NCBI GenBank assembly: GCA_963739645.1 | Contig: CAVUBM010000106.1 | Coordinates: 32,078 to 96,077 of the forward strand | DNA: 64,000 nt | From: JASHPR01 sp963739645 | GTDB lineage: Bacteria > Actinomycetota > Actinomycetes > Streptosporangiales > Streptosporangiaceae | Direction: 5' to 3' | Program-made: the position numbers and the translations under genes | Notes under the pieces: generated by a model | The model's database searches: none | The model's input: only the letters and a program-made list of their open reading frames with translations | What the model was told of the DNA's origin: nothing | In this document: piece after piece, positions 19,744-29,047 of the stretch | How positions within the stretch are numbered: the stretch's first letter is position 1 | Layout: each line of letters starts with the position of its first letter

Positions 19744-22197
19744 TTACACGAGGCCGGCGCTGAGGGCCATGCGGGTGAGATCGGCGCGGCGCCGGCATCC
19801 GGTCTTATCGCGGATGCGGTCCAGGTGCGAGCTGACCGTGCGCACACTGATGTACAGCTGGGCCGCGATCTGCGCGTCGGTGTGCCCCTGGGCGACCAGG
19901 GTGACCAGCTCCCGTTCCCGGGGGCTGAGCCCTTCCGGGCCTGGTATCGCGGTCGGCGGCTGCGGGCCCGCGGCGGTGAGCATGAGGACGTACTCGGCCG
20001 CGGTGGCCAGGCTCATCGCCTGGCCACGTTCCTCGGCGACCTGTGCTTGAGCCGGCCCGAGCGTCTCCCGGGCCGCGCGCAGGGGTTCCTGCCGCTGGAA
20101 CCAGCCCTCGGGAAAATCCGGCTGTGACGGGACGGAGAACCCCTCGCGCCCCTGAAGCACGACGACCGCGGCCCATAGCGTTACCGCTTCGGCGCTGCGC
20201 CCGGTCAGGGCGCACAGGTACCCGCAGCAGTCCAGGTCGTCGAGCACCCTGGCCCGTGAGCCGGTCCGCAAGGCCGTCTGGAGCCCTTCCCGCAGGTGCG
20301 AGGCGGCGTCCTCGTAGCGGCCCGTATTGAGGTCGAGAACCACCATCTTCTCCAGCAGGTTTCCCAGACTCCACAGGTCACCCGCGGCCCGGGCCCCGGC
20401 TAGCACCGCCGCGCACATCCGCCCGGCACCGTCCAGGTCGCCGGCCTCGATTAGCACGGTCGTCAGGATGTGGCCGCACACCCGGGCCATCGGGCCGTGC
20501 AGGCCGGCCGTGATCTGCTCCGCCTGCCGGGCCAGTTGCACGGCGCCGACGCGGTCGCCGGCGACACAGGCGACCAGGCCGAGGGCCCCCAGGGCCAGCG
20601 CCTCGCCGAGCGGGTTAGCACCCTCCCGGGCCAGGGCCACGGCACGGCGGGCATCGCCGGCCGCCTCGGCGACTCGGCCCATGGTCAGCAACGTCGCCGA
20701 CCGGCCGGTCAGGCACCTGGCCAGCAGCGGGAACGGCGCCCGGTCCCCGATGGCGTCGCGGACCGCGGTGAAGTGGCCCAGCGCCCCGGCTGGATCGGCC
20801 GAATCCAGCGACGCCTGACCGAGCCAGGTGTGCCCGATGCACCATGCGTCGCTGCCTGCGGCGGCGTGGTCGACGGCCTCACGCAGCAGCGGCACCTGAC
20901 CCGCCAGCCGGCCCCGGACCTGCCACCACCACGCCAGCGCGGCCGCCAGCCGCGGCGCCACCGCCGCGTCGTGCTCCATGGCCCATTCCAGTGCCTGCCG
21001 CGTGGTGGCGTTCTCGGCATCCAGCCACCGGGCAGCGGCCACCTCGCCGGTGTCGGCCGTCAACCCCGCCATGGCGTCCTCGGCCACCCGCAGCGCGCAG
21101 GAGGCCAGCGCGGCCGCGACGGCGTCAGCCTCGCCGGCCTCGGCCAGCAGCCCGGCCCCGTAGGCGCGCAGCGTCTCGAGCATCACGTACCGGGACCGGC
21201 CATCCGGACCGGCTCGCGGCGGGACCAGCAGCGAGCAGTCCACCAGGTGCAGCACGGCCGGCCCGGAGCCGACCCCCGCGACCGCCTCGGCGCCTTCCAG
21301 CGTGAACGGCCCCGGGAACACCGACACCGCGCGGAAGACCCGCTGCTCCCGTTCATCCAGCAGCTCATAGCTCCACTGCACCGCGGCGGCCAGCGACCGC
21401 TGCCGCGCCTCCGCCAGCCGGTCACCGTCCACCAGCAGCGCGAACCGGTCGCCGATCCGGTCCAGCAGCTGCGGCACACCCAGCGCCTCGACCCGCGCGG
21501 CGGCGAGCTCGATCGCCAGCGGCATCCCGTCCAGCCGAGCCACCAGCCGCCCCACCGTGGCCCCGGTCGTCTCGTCGAGCGCGAACCCTGGCTGCACGCG
21601 CCGGGCCCGGTCCGCGAACAGCGCCACCGCCTCCGACCCGTCAGGATCCGCCGCATTATCCGGGTCAGGCAAGGTCAGCGGCCCCAGCCGGTACCGCACC
21701 TCCCCGGCAATCCGCAACGGCTCCCGGCTGGTGGCCAGCACCCGCACATCATCGGCGCCCAGCAGCAGCCGGCCGCACAACTCGGCCGCCGCGCCGATCA
21801 CCTGCTCACAGTTATCCAGCACCAGCAGCAACTGCCGCCGCGCCAGCACCCGGGCCAGCGCATCAGCCGCCGCCACGGACGGCAGGTCCCGGATCCCCAG
21901 CGCCGCGGCCACCACACCCGCGACCTGCGCCGGATCCCGCACCGCCGCCAGCTCCGCCAGCCACACCCCATCAGCGAACCGGTCAGCCACCTGCCTGGCC
22001 ACCTCACCGGCCAGCCGCGTCTTCCCCGCTCCGCCCGGGCCGGTCACCGTCACCAGCCGGCACTCATCCAGCTGGCCAGCGACCTCGTCCACCACCGCGG
22101 CCCGGCCCACGAAACTGGTCAGCGCCGCCGGAAAGCCATGCATGCCTCCCGCTACGCCGGCCACCGCAGACCGCTCCACAGCGGTCACCTTAACCAC
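19744..22197 (-). CDS. Large ATP-binding LuxR family regulator (NB-ARC type)
   Basis: This 817-residue protein combines a P-loop STAND/NB-ARC-type ATPase with a LuxR DNA-binding domain. Walker A is GPGGAGKT near residue 54, Walker B is LLLVLDN near residue 126, and a GMPLAIELAAARVEALG motif lies near residue 225. A TPR-like middle region follows. The C-terminal helix-turn-helix is LSPRERELVTLVAQGHTDAQ onward. Such proteins are signal-integrating activators. It is divergent from the 214-aa protein gene at 22306; the shared promoter is 108 bases. The gene is intact. Confidence 0.93.
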   Translation of the reverse strand: MVKVTAVERSAVAGVAGGMHGFPAALTSFVGRAAVVDEVAGQLDECRLVTVTGPGGAGKTRLAGEVARQVADRFADGVWLAELAAVRDPAQVAGVVAAALGIRDLPSVAAADALARVLARRQLLLVLDNCEQVIGAAAELCGRLLLGADDVRVLATSREPLRIAGEVRYRLGPLTLPDPDNAADPDGSEAVALFADRARRVQPGFALDETTGATVGRLVARLDGMPLAIELAAARVEALGVPQLLDRIGDRFALLVDGDRLAEARQRSLAAAVQWSYELLDEREQRVFRAVSVFPGPFTLEGAEAVAGVGSGPAVLHLVDCSLLVPPRAGPDGRSRYVMLETLRAYGAGLLAEAGEADAVAAALASCALRVAEDAMAGLTADTGEVAAARWLDAENATTRQALEWAMEHDAAVAPRLAAALAWWWQVRGRLAGQVPLLREAVDHAAAGSDAWCIGHTWLGQASLDSADPAGALGHFTAVRDAIGDRAPFPLLARCLTGRSATLLTMGRVAEAAGDARRAVALAREGANPLGEALALGALGLVACVAGDRVGAVQLARQAEQITAGLHGPMARVCGHILTTVLIEAGDLDGAGRMCAAVLAGARAAGDLWSLGNLLEKMVVLDLNTGRYEDAASHLREGLQTALRTGSRARVLDDLDCCGYLCALTGRSAEAVTLWAAVVVLQGREGFSVPSQPDFPEGWFQRQEPLRAARETLGPAQAQVAEERGQAMSLATAAEYVLMLTAAGPQPPTAIPGPEGLSPRERELVTLVAQGHTDAQIAAQLYISVRTVSSHLDRIRDKTGCRRRADLTRMALSAGLV

Positions 22198-22305
22198 GGC
22201 CCGCGGCTGCCGTACAGCCCAGCTCTGCTCGATGGGCTGGCGTGTATCAGGACCCAGCCCGGCGGCTCTGCATCACAACACCACACGTGATGTAAGGAGC
22301 CGTAC

Positions 22306-22950
22306 ATGGCAACACCTTCATCTGGTTCCGCCGGGCCGACCGGGCCCTGGCAGAGCGGCTTCCCGGCGCCGACCCCTCCTCCCGCGCTCCCCGACCTCGA
22401 TACCGGATCGATCACGATCGTCTCCCAGGGGTCAACCCCGGACTCGGGCAGCCTGGTCCGCTACGCCGGGGGCATCTTCACCAGCCAGTTCTGGTCCACT
22501 GGCCCGGCGGTCCCACTGCTCATCGAGGTCCTGCAGCCCGATGCGCTGCGGAAGATCCGGCACGAGGTCGCCGAGCAGCTGCACGCCACCGGCAGCGGGC
22601 TGGACGACATCCCGCTCCTGGCCTTCGCCGAGGCCGCCCGGCTTTACCTCGAACCGGACGCGTCCGACCGGTTCACGGCCGCGGTGTTCGGCGCGGTCAC
22701 CGAGCCGGGCCCGGGCGAGTTCCTGGGCACCGTGAGCTGGCCTGGCGGTGTCGTCGGCATGGTCCTGGCCAGCGGCCAGGAGGTGTCCGCGCAGACGCAC
22801 CTCCCGCCGGTGCCGGCCGGGAACCTGACGCCGCTGCGCGAAGCCGACCTCCGATCGCTGGTCGAGGCCCTGGACGGCGCCCTGGCCAGCGCCGCGATCG
22901 ACCCGCTGTGGCAGCAGGTGCTGAGCATCGCCCAGCAGGCGCTGCCGTAA
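22306..22950 (+). CDS. Uncharacterised 214-aa protein, paralogue 1
   Basis: The product has no family I recognise, but it has a clear paralogue at 33672-34316. Shared segments are IFTSQ.WSTGP, LEP or LQP with the following RKIR, the GSGLDD loop, LYLEP, GEFLG.VSWPG, LREADLRSLV and the C-terminal QQALP/EQALP. No signal peptide or membrane helix is visible. A GTAAGGAGC ribosome site precedes the ATG, and nearly the same bases precede the paralogue. It is divergent from the ATP-binding LuxR regulator, which may control it. Confidence 0.8.
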   Translation: MATPSSGSAGPTGPWQSGFPAPTPPPALPDLDTGSITIVSQGSTPDSGSLVRYAGGIFTSQFWSTGPAVPLLIEVLQPDALRKIRHEVAEQLHATGSGLDDIPLLAFAEAARLYLEPDASDRFTAAVFGAVTEPGPGEFLGTVSWPGGVVGMVLASGQEVSAQTHLPPVPAGNLTPLREADLRSLVEALDGALASAAIDPLWQQVLSIAQQALP

Positions 22951-23058
22951 CGGACGCCCGCCGGGCGGGAGGTTCTGGGCCACCAGGCCATCGCCCCGCT
23001 CAGCGGCATGTCGGCCGATGTGGAGCTGGACTCGTGACGGCTGCGCTTAAGCTGTCCC

Positions 23059-24015
23059 GTGACCAGATGCGGCCGGCGGCATGGACGTGATCGTCACGTG
23101 CGGCACGGCAGAGCCAGGGCCCGCAAGGTCTGCCGTCCCGGCCGCTGGGCCGCCGCGCGCCGCCCGGCCTGGCTGCTAGCGGCGGCCATCGTGGGGGGCA
23201 CACTGACCAGCTGCGCGGGACACGTTCCCGGTCACCAGGCCGCGGCCAGCCCGCCCCGCCCGCTCGTGGCGCCGGGTTCGGCCACCTGGATGCTGACCCG
23301 CCCGGCGCTCGCCCAGATGCTGGCCGACCCCGCGGTCCGCTCCCGGCTCGAGCACACCCGCATCTACGAGCTGCTGCAGCCCGGGCAGCAGCCGCTCAGC
23401 GGCATCAGCGCGACCCCGGTGGTCACCTTCCCCGCCCTCGCCGAGCTGCGCAGCGCCCTGGCCGGTCATACGCTCCCGGCCGGGACCGGGGCCGTTCTCT
23501 ACGATCCCGAGGCCTGGTCGTTCACGCCGCCCGCCGAGCAGCGCGACCCGGTTCAGGCGGCCGCGCAGGCCGCCGAGCTGGCCCACGCCCACGGCCTGAA
23601 GCTCATCGTGGCCCCGGCCCTGAACCTGACCACGGTCCTGGATCCCGGCAGTTCCGCACCGCGCTGGCAGTGCTTCCTGGACCTGGGCCTGGCCAAGTCC
23701 ATGGCCAAGGTCGCCGACGTGGTGGAACTGCAGGCCCAGAGCCTCGAGCGGGACCAGACCACGTACGAGTCCTTTGTCCGCCAGGCAGCGGCGCAGGCCC
23801 GGGCAGGCCGCCCGGGGGTGAGCGTTTTCGCGGGCCTGTCCACGAACCCGCCGGGCGCGCCCGTCGACAGCCAGCAGCTCACCGCCGCGTACCAGGCCAG
23901 CCGGTCCGCCGTGAACGGGTACTGGCTCAACGTCCCCAGCGCCGGCCCGCGCTGCCCCACCTGCAATGCCTCCCGGCCCGACATCGGCGCTAAGGTCCTG
24001 GGCACCGTCCTGTGA
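23059..24015 (+). CDS. Putative lipoprotein, unknown function
   Basis: A basic N-terminus and hydrophobic stretch (PAWLLAAAIVGG) lead to a lipobox LTSC, so the protein is probably a lipid-anchored exported protein. The first possible start is a GTG at 23059; a GTG at 23098 gives a more ordinary signal-peptide length. The mature part (about 250 residues) has the rhythm of an alpha/beta barrel: LYDPEAWSFTP, then KLIVAPALNLTTVLDP and VVELQAQSLE. Two cysteines near the C-terminus (CPTC) could bind a metal or form a disulfide. No enzymatic assignment is made. Confidence 0.75.
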   Translation: MTRCGRRHGRDRHVRHGRARARKVCRPGRWAAARRPAWLLAAAIVGGTLTSCAGHVPGHQAAASPPRPLVAPGSATWMLTRPALAQMLADPAVRSRLEHTRIYELLQPGQQPLSGISATPVVTFPALAELRSALAGHTLPAGTGAVLYDPEAWSFTPPAEQRDPVQAAAQAAELAHAHGLKLIVAPALNLTTVLDPGSSAPRWQCFLDLGLAKSMAKVADVVELQAQSLERDQTTYESFVRQAAAQARAGRPGVSVFAGLSTNPPGAPVDSQQLTAAYQASRSAVNGYWLNVPSAGPRCPTCNASRPDIGAKVLGTVL

Positions 24016-24085
24016 CTCCCCAGACGCCGACGGACGGGCGTAGGTTCCACTTCGAGACCGATCCTGACCGTTGTGAAGGGCCGCA

Positions 24086-24889
24086 GTGCGACACCCTGTA
24101 AGCGAACAGACGCCTGGCCGCAGCGGCTACGACGCTGAACTGCGGCGGCACAATCAAGTACTGCGCCAAGCCTGTGGCGTCCAGCTCCATGACCACGTCC
24201 TCGACATCGGATGTGGGACCGGGCAAACGACACGACAGGCCGCGCGCACAGCCCGGGCAGGCAGTGCGCTCGGGGTCGACATCTCCGCACCCGCCATCGG
24301 GCGTGCCCGCGAGCTCGCCCAGGCCGAGGGGCTCGGCAACGTCACCTTCGAGCACGCCAACGCACAGGTCCACCGCTTTCCGCAACACCGCTTCGACCTG
24401 GCCATCAGCAGGTTCGGCACGATGTTCTTCGACGACCCCGTCACCGCGTTCGCCAACATCAGGCGGGCGCTGCGCCCAGCCGGGCGCCTGGTGATGATGG
24501 TCTGGCAGCCCCACGAACGCAACGAGTGGGACGTCGCCATCCACCAATCCCTCGCAGGACCCGAGAGGCAAGCAGCCGCCGCCTCCGCCGGCCCGGATCC
24601 GTTCTCGCTCGCCGACCCGTCGGCCGTGACGCAGATCCTGCAGGCCGCGGGGTTCGCCGACGTCGCCTTCAGCGACGTCCGCGAACCGGTCTACTACGGT
24701 CCGGACCTGGCCGCCGCCCTCGACTGGGTCCGCGGCTTCGCATGTACCAGCGAAGTGCTGAAGCGGCTAGACCCCGCCGCTGCGGCCCGTGCGGTCGGAC
24801 GCCTGCGCGAGGCGCTCGCCGCGCACATCAGCGACGACGGTGTCTGGTTCAACTCCCGGGCCTGGATCGTCACTGCTTGTCGCCGCTGA
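24086..24889 (+). CDS. Class I SAM-dependent methyltransferase
   Basis: This 267-residue protein has the SAM-binding motif I VLDIGCGTGQTT near residue 39, an acidic end of strand 2 in GVDISAPAI, and motif IV-like FDLAISRFGTMFF. It is of the UbiE/Methyltransf_11 type. The GTG start at 24086 is the first in frame. The substrate cannot be deduced. It stands alone, with 70 bases separating it from the upstream lipoprotein gene and about 290 bases before tmm. Confidence 0.9.
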   Translation: MRHPVSEQTPGRSGYDAELRRHNQVLRQACGVQLHDHVLDIGCGTGQTTRQAARTARAGSALGVDISAPAIGRARELAQAEGLGNVTFEHANAQVHRFPQHRFDLAISRFGTMFFDDPVTAFANIRRALRPAGRLVMMVWQPHERNEWDVAIHQSLAGPERQAAAASAGPDPFSLADPSAVTQILQAAGFADVAFSDVREPVYYGPDLAAALDWVRGFACTSEVLKRLDPAAAARAVGRLREALAAHISDDGVWFNSRAWIVTACRR

Positions 24890-25176
24890 GCGGGAACACA
24901 ACCACGCTCAGCAAGATGATCCAGCGCAATCCGCCCATGCCCGGGACGCCGACCCGGCCACCACGTTCACCATCGTCCAAGGCCCCGGCAACTCCAGCCT
25001 GCCGCGCGGGGCGGGTGCGAGGCGTCTGCGGCGCCACTGGGCGTGCTGATCATCTGGTTCTGCGCTATACCTGGTTCACCGCTCCTATAGTGCTCAGATA
25101 CGGCTAAGAGGGCGTGGCTGTTACCTGCGCGTGCCGGCTGGCCCGGATGAGAAGAACATGGGTTCAGGAGGTTGAG

Positions 25177-26523
25177 ATGGCATCACGGGTCGCCGTGATT
25201 GGCGCCGGACCATGCGGTCTGGCACAGCTGGACGCCTTCGAGGAAGCTCGCCGGCGGGGGGCTGAGGTACCCGAGATCACGTGTTTCGAGCAGCAGAGCG
25301 ACTGGGGTGGGTTGTGGAACTACACCTGGCGCACCGGGCTCGACGAGCACGGCGACCCCGTGCACGGGAGCATGTACCGCTACCTGTGGTCCAACGGGCC
25401 CAAGGAGTGCCTCGAGTTCGCCGACTACACCTTCGATGAGCACTTCGGGCAGCCGATCCCGTCGTTCCCGCCGCGCGAGGTGCTGTACGACTACATCGCC
25501 GGGCGGGCCAAGAAGAATGACGTGCGCCGGTTCATTCAGTTCGGCACCGCTGTCCGGTGGATCAGCTACGACGAGAAGGCCGGGACGTTCGCGGTAACCG
25601 TGCAGACCCGGGACGACGGCCGGACCAGGACCGAGGAGTTCGACAAGGTCATCGTCTCGACCGGGCACTTCTCCACGCCGAACATGCCGTCGTTCGAGGG
25701 GTTCGACCAGTTCCCCGGCCGCATCATGCACTCCCATGACTTCCGGGACGCCCAGGAATTCGCTGGCAAGCGGCTGCTCGTCGTCGGCAGCAGCTACTCC
25801 GCGGAGGACATCGCGCTGCAGACCAAGAAGTACGGTGCCGACTCCGTCACCGTGTCCTACCGGACCGCGCCGATGGGCTTCCCGTGGCCGGCGGGCATCG
25901 ACGAGGTGCCGCTGCTGTCCAAGGTCGACGGCAGCACCGCGCACTTCGCTGACGGGACGGCGCGCGAGGTGGACGCCATCGTGCTGTGCACCGGGTACCA
26001 GCACTCGTTCCGGTTCATCTCCGACGAGTTGCGGTTGCGCACCGCGAACGTGCTGTACCCCGACAGCCTCTACAAGGGCGTCTTCTGGCTCGGCAATCCC
26101 GGCCTCATGTACCTCGGGATGCAGGACCAGTACTACACATTCACCATGTTCGACGCGCAGGCCTGGTATGCGCGCGACTACGTCCTCGGCCGGATCTCGC
26201 TGCCCTCGCACGAGGAGATGGCCGCCGACATCGCGCACTGGCGCGACCGGCTGGCCGAGTGCGCGGGACCGTTGGACGAGATCGACTTCCAGGCCAACTA
26301 CGTGGAGGACCTGAATAAGGACGTCGACTACCCCAGCTACGACGTCGACTTGACCCGCGCGCACTTCAAGGACTGGGAGCACGACAAGATGGCCAGCATC
26401 ACCGGGTACCGGGACCGGTCGTTCTCCTCACCCTGCACCGGAACCATCGCGCCGGTCCACCACACCCCGTGGTGGCAAGAACTCGACGACTCCATGGCCA
26501 CCTTCCTGCGCAACCAGACCTAG
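25177..26523 (+). CDS. tmm: Trimethylamine monooxygenase (flavin-containing monooxygenase)
   Basis: The 448-residue protein follows bacterial Tmm along its whole length: the FAD motif GAGPCG near residue 9, WGGLWNYTWRTGLDEHG, MYRYLWSNGPKECLEFADY, the FMO-type STGHFSTPN, the NADPH motif GSSYSAEDIA, LCTGYQH, MQDQYYTFTMFDAQAW and the end TGTIAPVHHTPW. Tmm oxidises trimethylamine to trimethylamine N-oxide with NADPH and oxygen. The ATG at 25177 has CAGGAGG at 25165-25171; an upstream in-frame start would add an unconserved leader. No tdm or other methylamine gene is adjacent. Related indole or sulfide oxygenation cannot be excluded. Confidence 0.9.
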   Translation: MASRVAVIGAGPCGLAQLDAFEEARRRGAEVPEITCFEQQSDWGGLWNYTWRTGLDEHGDPVHGSMYRYLWSNGPKECLEFADYTFDEHFGQPIPSFPPREVLYDYIAGRAKKNDVRRFIQFGTAVRWISYDEKAGTFAVTVQTRDDGRTRTEEFDKVIVSTGHFSTPNMPSFEGFDQFPGRIMHSHDFRDAQEFAGKRLLVVGSSYSAEDIALQTKKYGADSVTVSYRTAPMGFPWPAGIDEVPLLSKVDGSTAHFADGTAREVDAIVLCTGYQHSFRFISDELRLRTANVLYPDSLYKGVFWLGNPGLMYLGMQDQYYTFTMFDAQAWYARDYVLGRISLPSHEEMAADIAHWRDRLAECAGPLDEIDFQANYVEDLNKDVDYPSYDVDLTRAHFKDWEHDKMASITGYRDRSFSSPCTGTIAPVHHTPWWQELDDSMATFLRNQT

Positions 26524-26572
26524 AGCGTATCCGTGCCCCCTCACCTACCAGGCGGCTCGGCGAACACCCGGC

Positions 26573-27690
26573 TCAGGAGTCTGCCAGCCACGCCAGGAAG
26601 CGGCCCTGCGACCAGCAGCGGCCTACGGCCTCGGCGCGCAGAGCCGACTGGTCGAACACCGCCAGGCCGATGATGCTGTGGCCAGAGGCGCGGCGATCGC
26701 CCAGTGTCGGTATCGTCGGCGCGACTCCGACCCCCTCCGCTGACACCCACGCCACCGCCCGCCCGGCCGCCGCTTCGTCGAGGCGGTGCAGGAAGCGCAG
26801 GCCGGCTCTCGAGCGGGAAGTGCGACAGCGCCCACGTCGTGGTGACGACAGGCAGGACGTCCGCGGGCACGCGGGTGAAGGCGTCGGGCAGCACGTCGAC
26901 GGCGTCACCTGGCAGCAGCAGCGGAGGGGCCGTCGCCGCCAGCGCCATCTCCGCTTCGAGCCTCGCGGCCCGCTCCGGCTGATCCGGCCACAGGCAGGCG
27001 CGCAACCATCGGGCGTCATCCGTGTCGGTCACGTCGACCGGATCGAGGTCGACGCCGACCCGGGCGACGACCTCGGGCATGGCTCGGCGTCGGGATGGGC
27101 CGGTCTCCCACGATCGAAGACGACAGCTGCACGGGAGATGACGGGTCGCCCAGCGATTGCCCGTTGCTGTACGTGATGCCAACGCGATCAACATTGAGAT
27201 TGAGCCCAGCCGAGCAGCCCACGTCGATCAGCCCGACCGCCTTCGCGCCTGCCCGGCGCGCCGCCTCGGCAATGGCCGGATACAGCACGGCGCCGCGTCC
27301 GGTCTCGTTGGCCCGCATCGGCCGGCGCACGGCGATGGCCACAACCGAGTCGGTCATTCGCAGCAGCGTGTCGATCGCCGCGCCAGCGGCAGCGTCGCCG
27401 TCCGCAGCGGCATAGGCCGCGGCAAGCGCCGGGGCGCGTCCGGCGAGGGCGAGGTCGTGCAGCGCGGCGAGGATCACCGTGGGGTGCCGCCTGCGCGCCG
27501 GCGCCGCCTCGATGGCGCGCAGCGCCTTGTCGGACTCACTCAGGGCGACGGCGACGCGCTCGTACAGCGGCGATGTTCCGGCGGCGTCGACCTCACCGAA
27601 GCGCCGGTACACCTGAGCGAGCGTGCGGGCCCTGCCCACGGGTGCGGCACTTCCTGCGGTCGGCCCAGGCATCCCGGCAACTCTAGCCAT
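26573..27690 (-). CDS. DUF2332 family protein, frameshifted
   Basis: After two frame corrections (near 27100 and 26810) the product is about 370 residues and matches DUF2332, which has a methyltransferase-like core. Visible landmarks are VYRRFGEVDAAG and SPLYERVA near the N-terminus, VGLIDVGCSAGLNLN in the middle, then EVVARVGVDLDPVDVTD and DDARWLRACLWPDQ, and a C-terminal HSIIGLAVFD. The ATG at 27690 is chosen; a GTG at 27720 would add ten residues. It is convergent with tmm and divergent from the membrane protein gene. No function is known for the family. Confidence 0.75.
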
Positions 27691-27822
27691 TGGAACGAAA
27701 CCCCCGACTCCTACTCGCACAGGAGCGCCGAGGTCTGCGGGATCCCGTCTCCTCGCTCTTCATGCCGGCCCAAAGAGCGACGTCAGAGGGCATACTGAGG
27801 ATTCGGCTTCCGGGGGGACGCA

Positions 27823-28920
27823 TGAGCATTGAGGCCAGCAGCGGCGGCCTGCGCGTATTAGGCAAGTGGATCACGGTCATCCCCAGCCTTAGGTGGCGTC
27901 GGCGTTGTGGCCACCCTCATCTATGTCTCGCAGGTTCCGAGCGGAGTTCGGTGGACCGTCTGCGGGACCGCCTTCGCGATCGCAGGTGCCGCCGGCGTGG
28001 CAGGCGGGATCGTTGGCTTCCTGTTCGGAATCCCACGCACGATTCTGGGCTCCGCCGCATCGACTGGCGAGACGCAGTACCAGGGCAACACCAACCTGGA
28101 GCAGGTATCCGACTGGCTGACGAAGATTCTCGTTGGCGTTGGCCTCGTGCAGATCGGTCGTGCTTTACCCGCTCTGAGCAAGCTCGCTGAGAACATGAAG
28201 GCACCTCTGGGCGGACAGCCGTCTAGCGGAGCGTTCGGTTTGGGGCTGGCAATTTCTTACGCTTTCCTCGGCTTTCTCTTCCTTTATCTGTGGAGTCGGG
28301 AAATCCTGCCAAAGGAACTGCCGCTCGCAGGCGTTATCAAGGCGCAGCTCGATGCCCGTGAGTCGGCCCGGTCGACCGCGCTTGACCTGATGAACCGCCA
28401 GCTCGCGTCGTTGAAGGGCGGAGCGCCACCAACGCAAGACGAGCTGAACAAGGCCATCGCGGCCGCGCCGGTCTCCACTCGCATCCAGATCTTCAATGAA
28501 GCCGAGTATGCCCGTTCTGCAAACTGGCGCGAAAATAAGCCGCTCATGGCGCTGTCGATTCCCTTGTTTCGCGGGCTGATAGCCGCAGACACAAATGAGC
28601 TATACCACCGGAATCACGGATCGCTGGGCTGGGCGCTGAAGGATCAGGTGGCGCCCGAGTGGCAGCAGGCGAGCGACGAGCTCACCAAAGCGATCACGAT
28701 TCGGGACAAGCTCAAGGTCGCCGGCTGGAGACTGTACGAAGCGAACCGCGCGTTGTGCGGCATACAGCTTGTCAACGGCCTGCCAGCTGGAGACTCGAGA
28801 ATTGCATCCCTTAGTGCGATGGTAAATCAAGATATAGATGCTGCGCAATTAGATCCCTACGCCAGGCAGATGCTTGATACCAACGATGACATTCAGCGGT
28901 GGATGCATCCGCCCGCCTGA
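27823..28920 (+). CDS. Multi-helix membrane protein with TTA codons, one frameshift
   Basis: The protein has an N-terminal membrane pair (ITVIPSLGGVGVVATLIYV and a GTAFAIAGAAGVAGGIVGFL segment), the motif NTNLEQVSDWLTKILVGVGL, another helix around LAISYAFLGFLFLYLWS, and a soluble helical C-terminal domain of about 200 residues. The NTNLEQ motif occurs in uncharacterised membrane proteins, some with pYEATS domains. A frame correction near 27891 (one extra A) joins the natural ATG start at 27823 to the main frame. Base composition is lower in GC than in the neighbours, and TTA leucine codons occur in RVLGK, RALPA and AQLDP. This suggests acquisition, and bldA dependence if the host is streptomycete-like. 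Confidence 0.75.
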
Positions 28921-28922
28921 CG

Positions 28923-28937
28923 CCGGCCTCAGGCCGG
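28923..28937 (+). terminator. Hairpin after the membrane protein gene
   Basis: CCGGCC-TCA-GGCCGG forms a six-pair stem directly after the stop codon at 28920. There is no U-run, as is usual for actinomycete terminators. Confidence 0.5.
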
Positions 28938-29047
28938 TTACGCGGGAAGGTTGAGCGCGCCAGCCGCGTTAGCTGGTGAGATGGTTCTACGCCGCAGCGC
29001 GGTCTGCGGCTCCCAGAGACTGATATCTAGCGGAGGTGAAGGTGACC

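Noticed and set aside
20470..22290. 606-codon plus-strand open frame opposite the LuxR ATPase gene
   Set aside because: Its product is low-complexity and rich in Arg, Gln and His, while the minus strand has Walker motifs and a LuxR domain.
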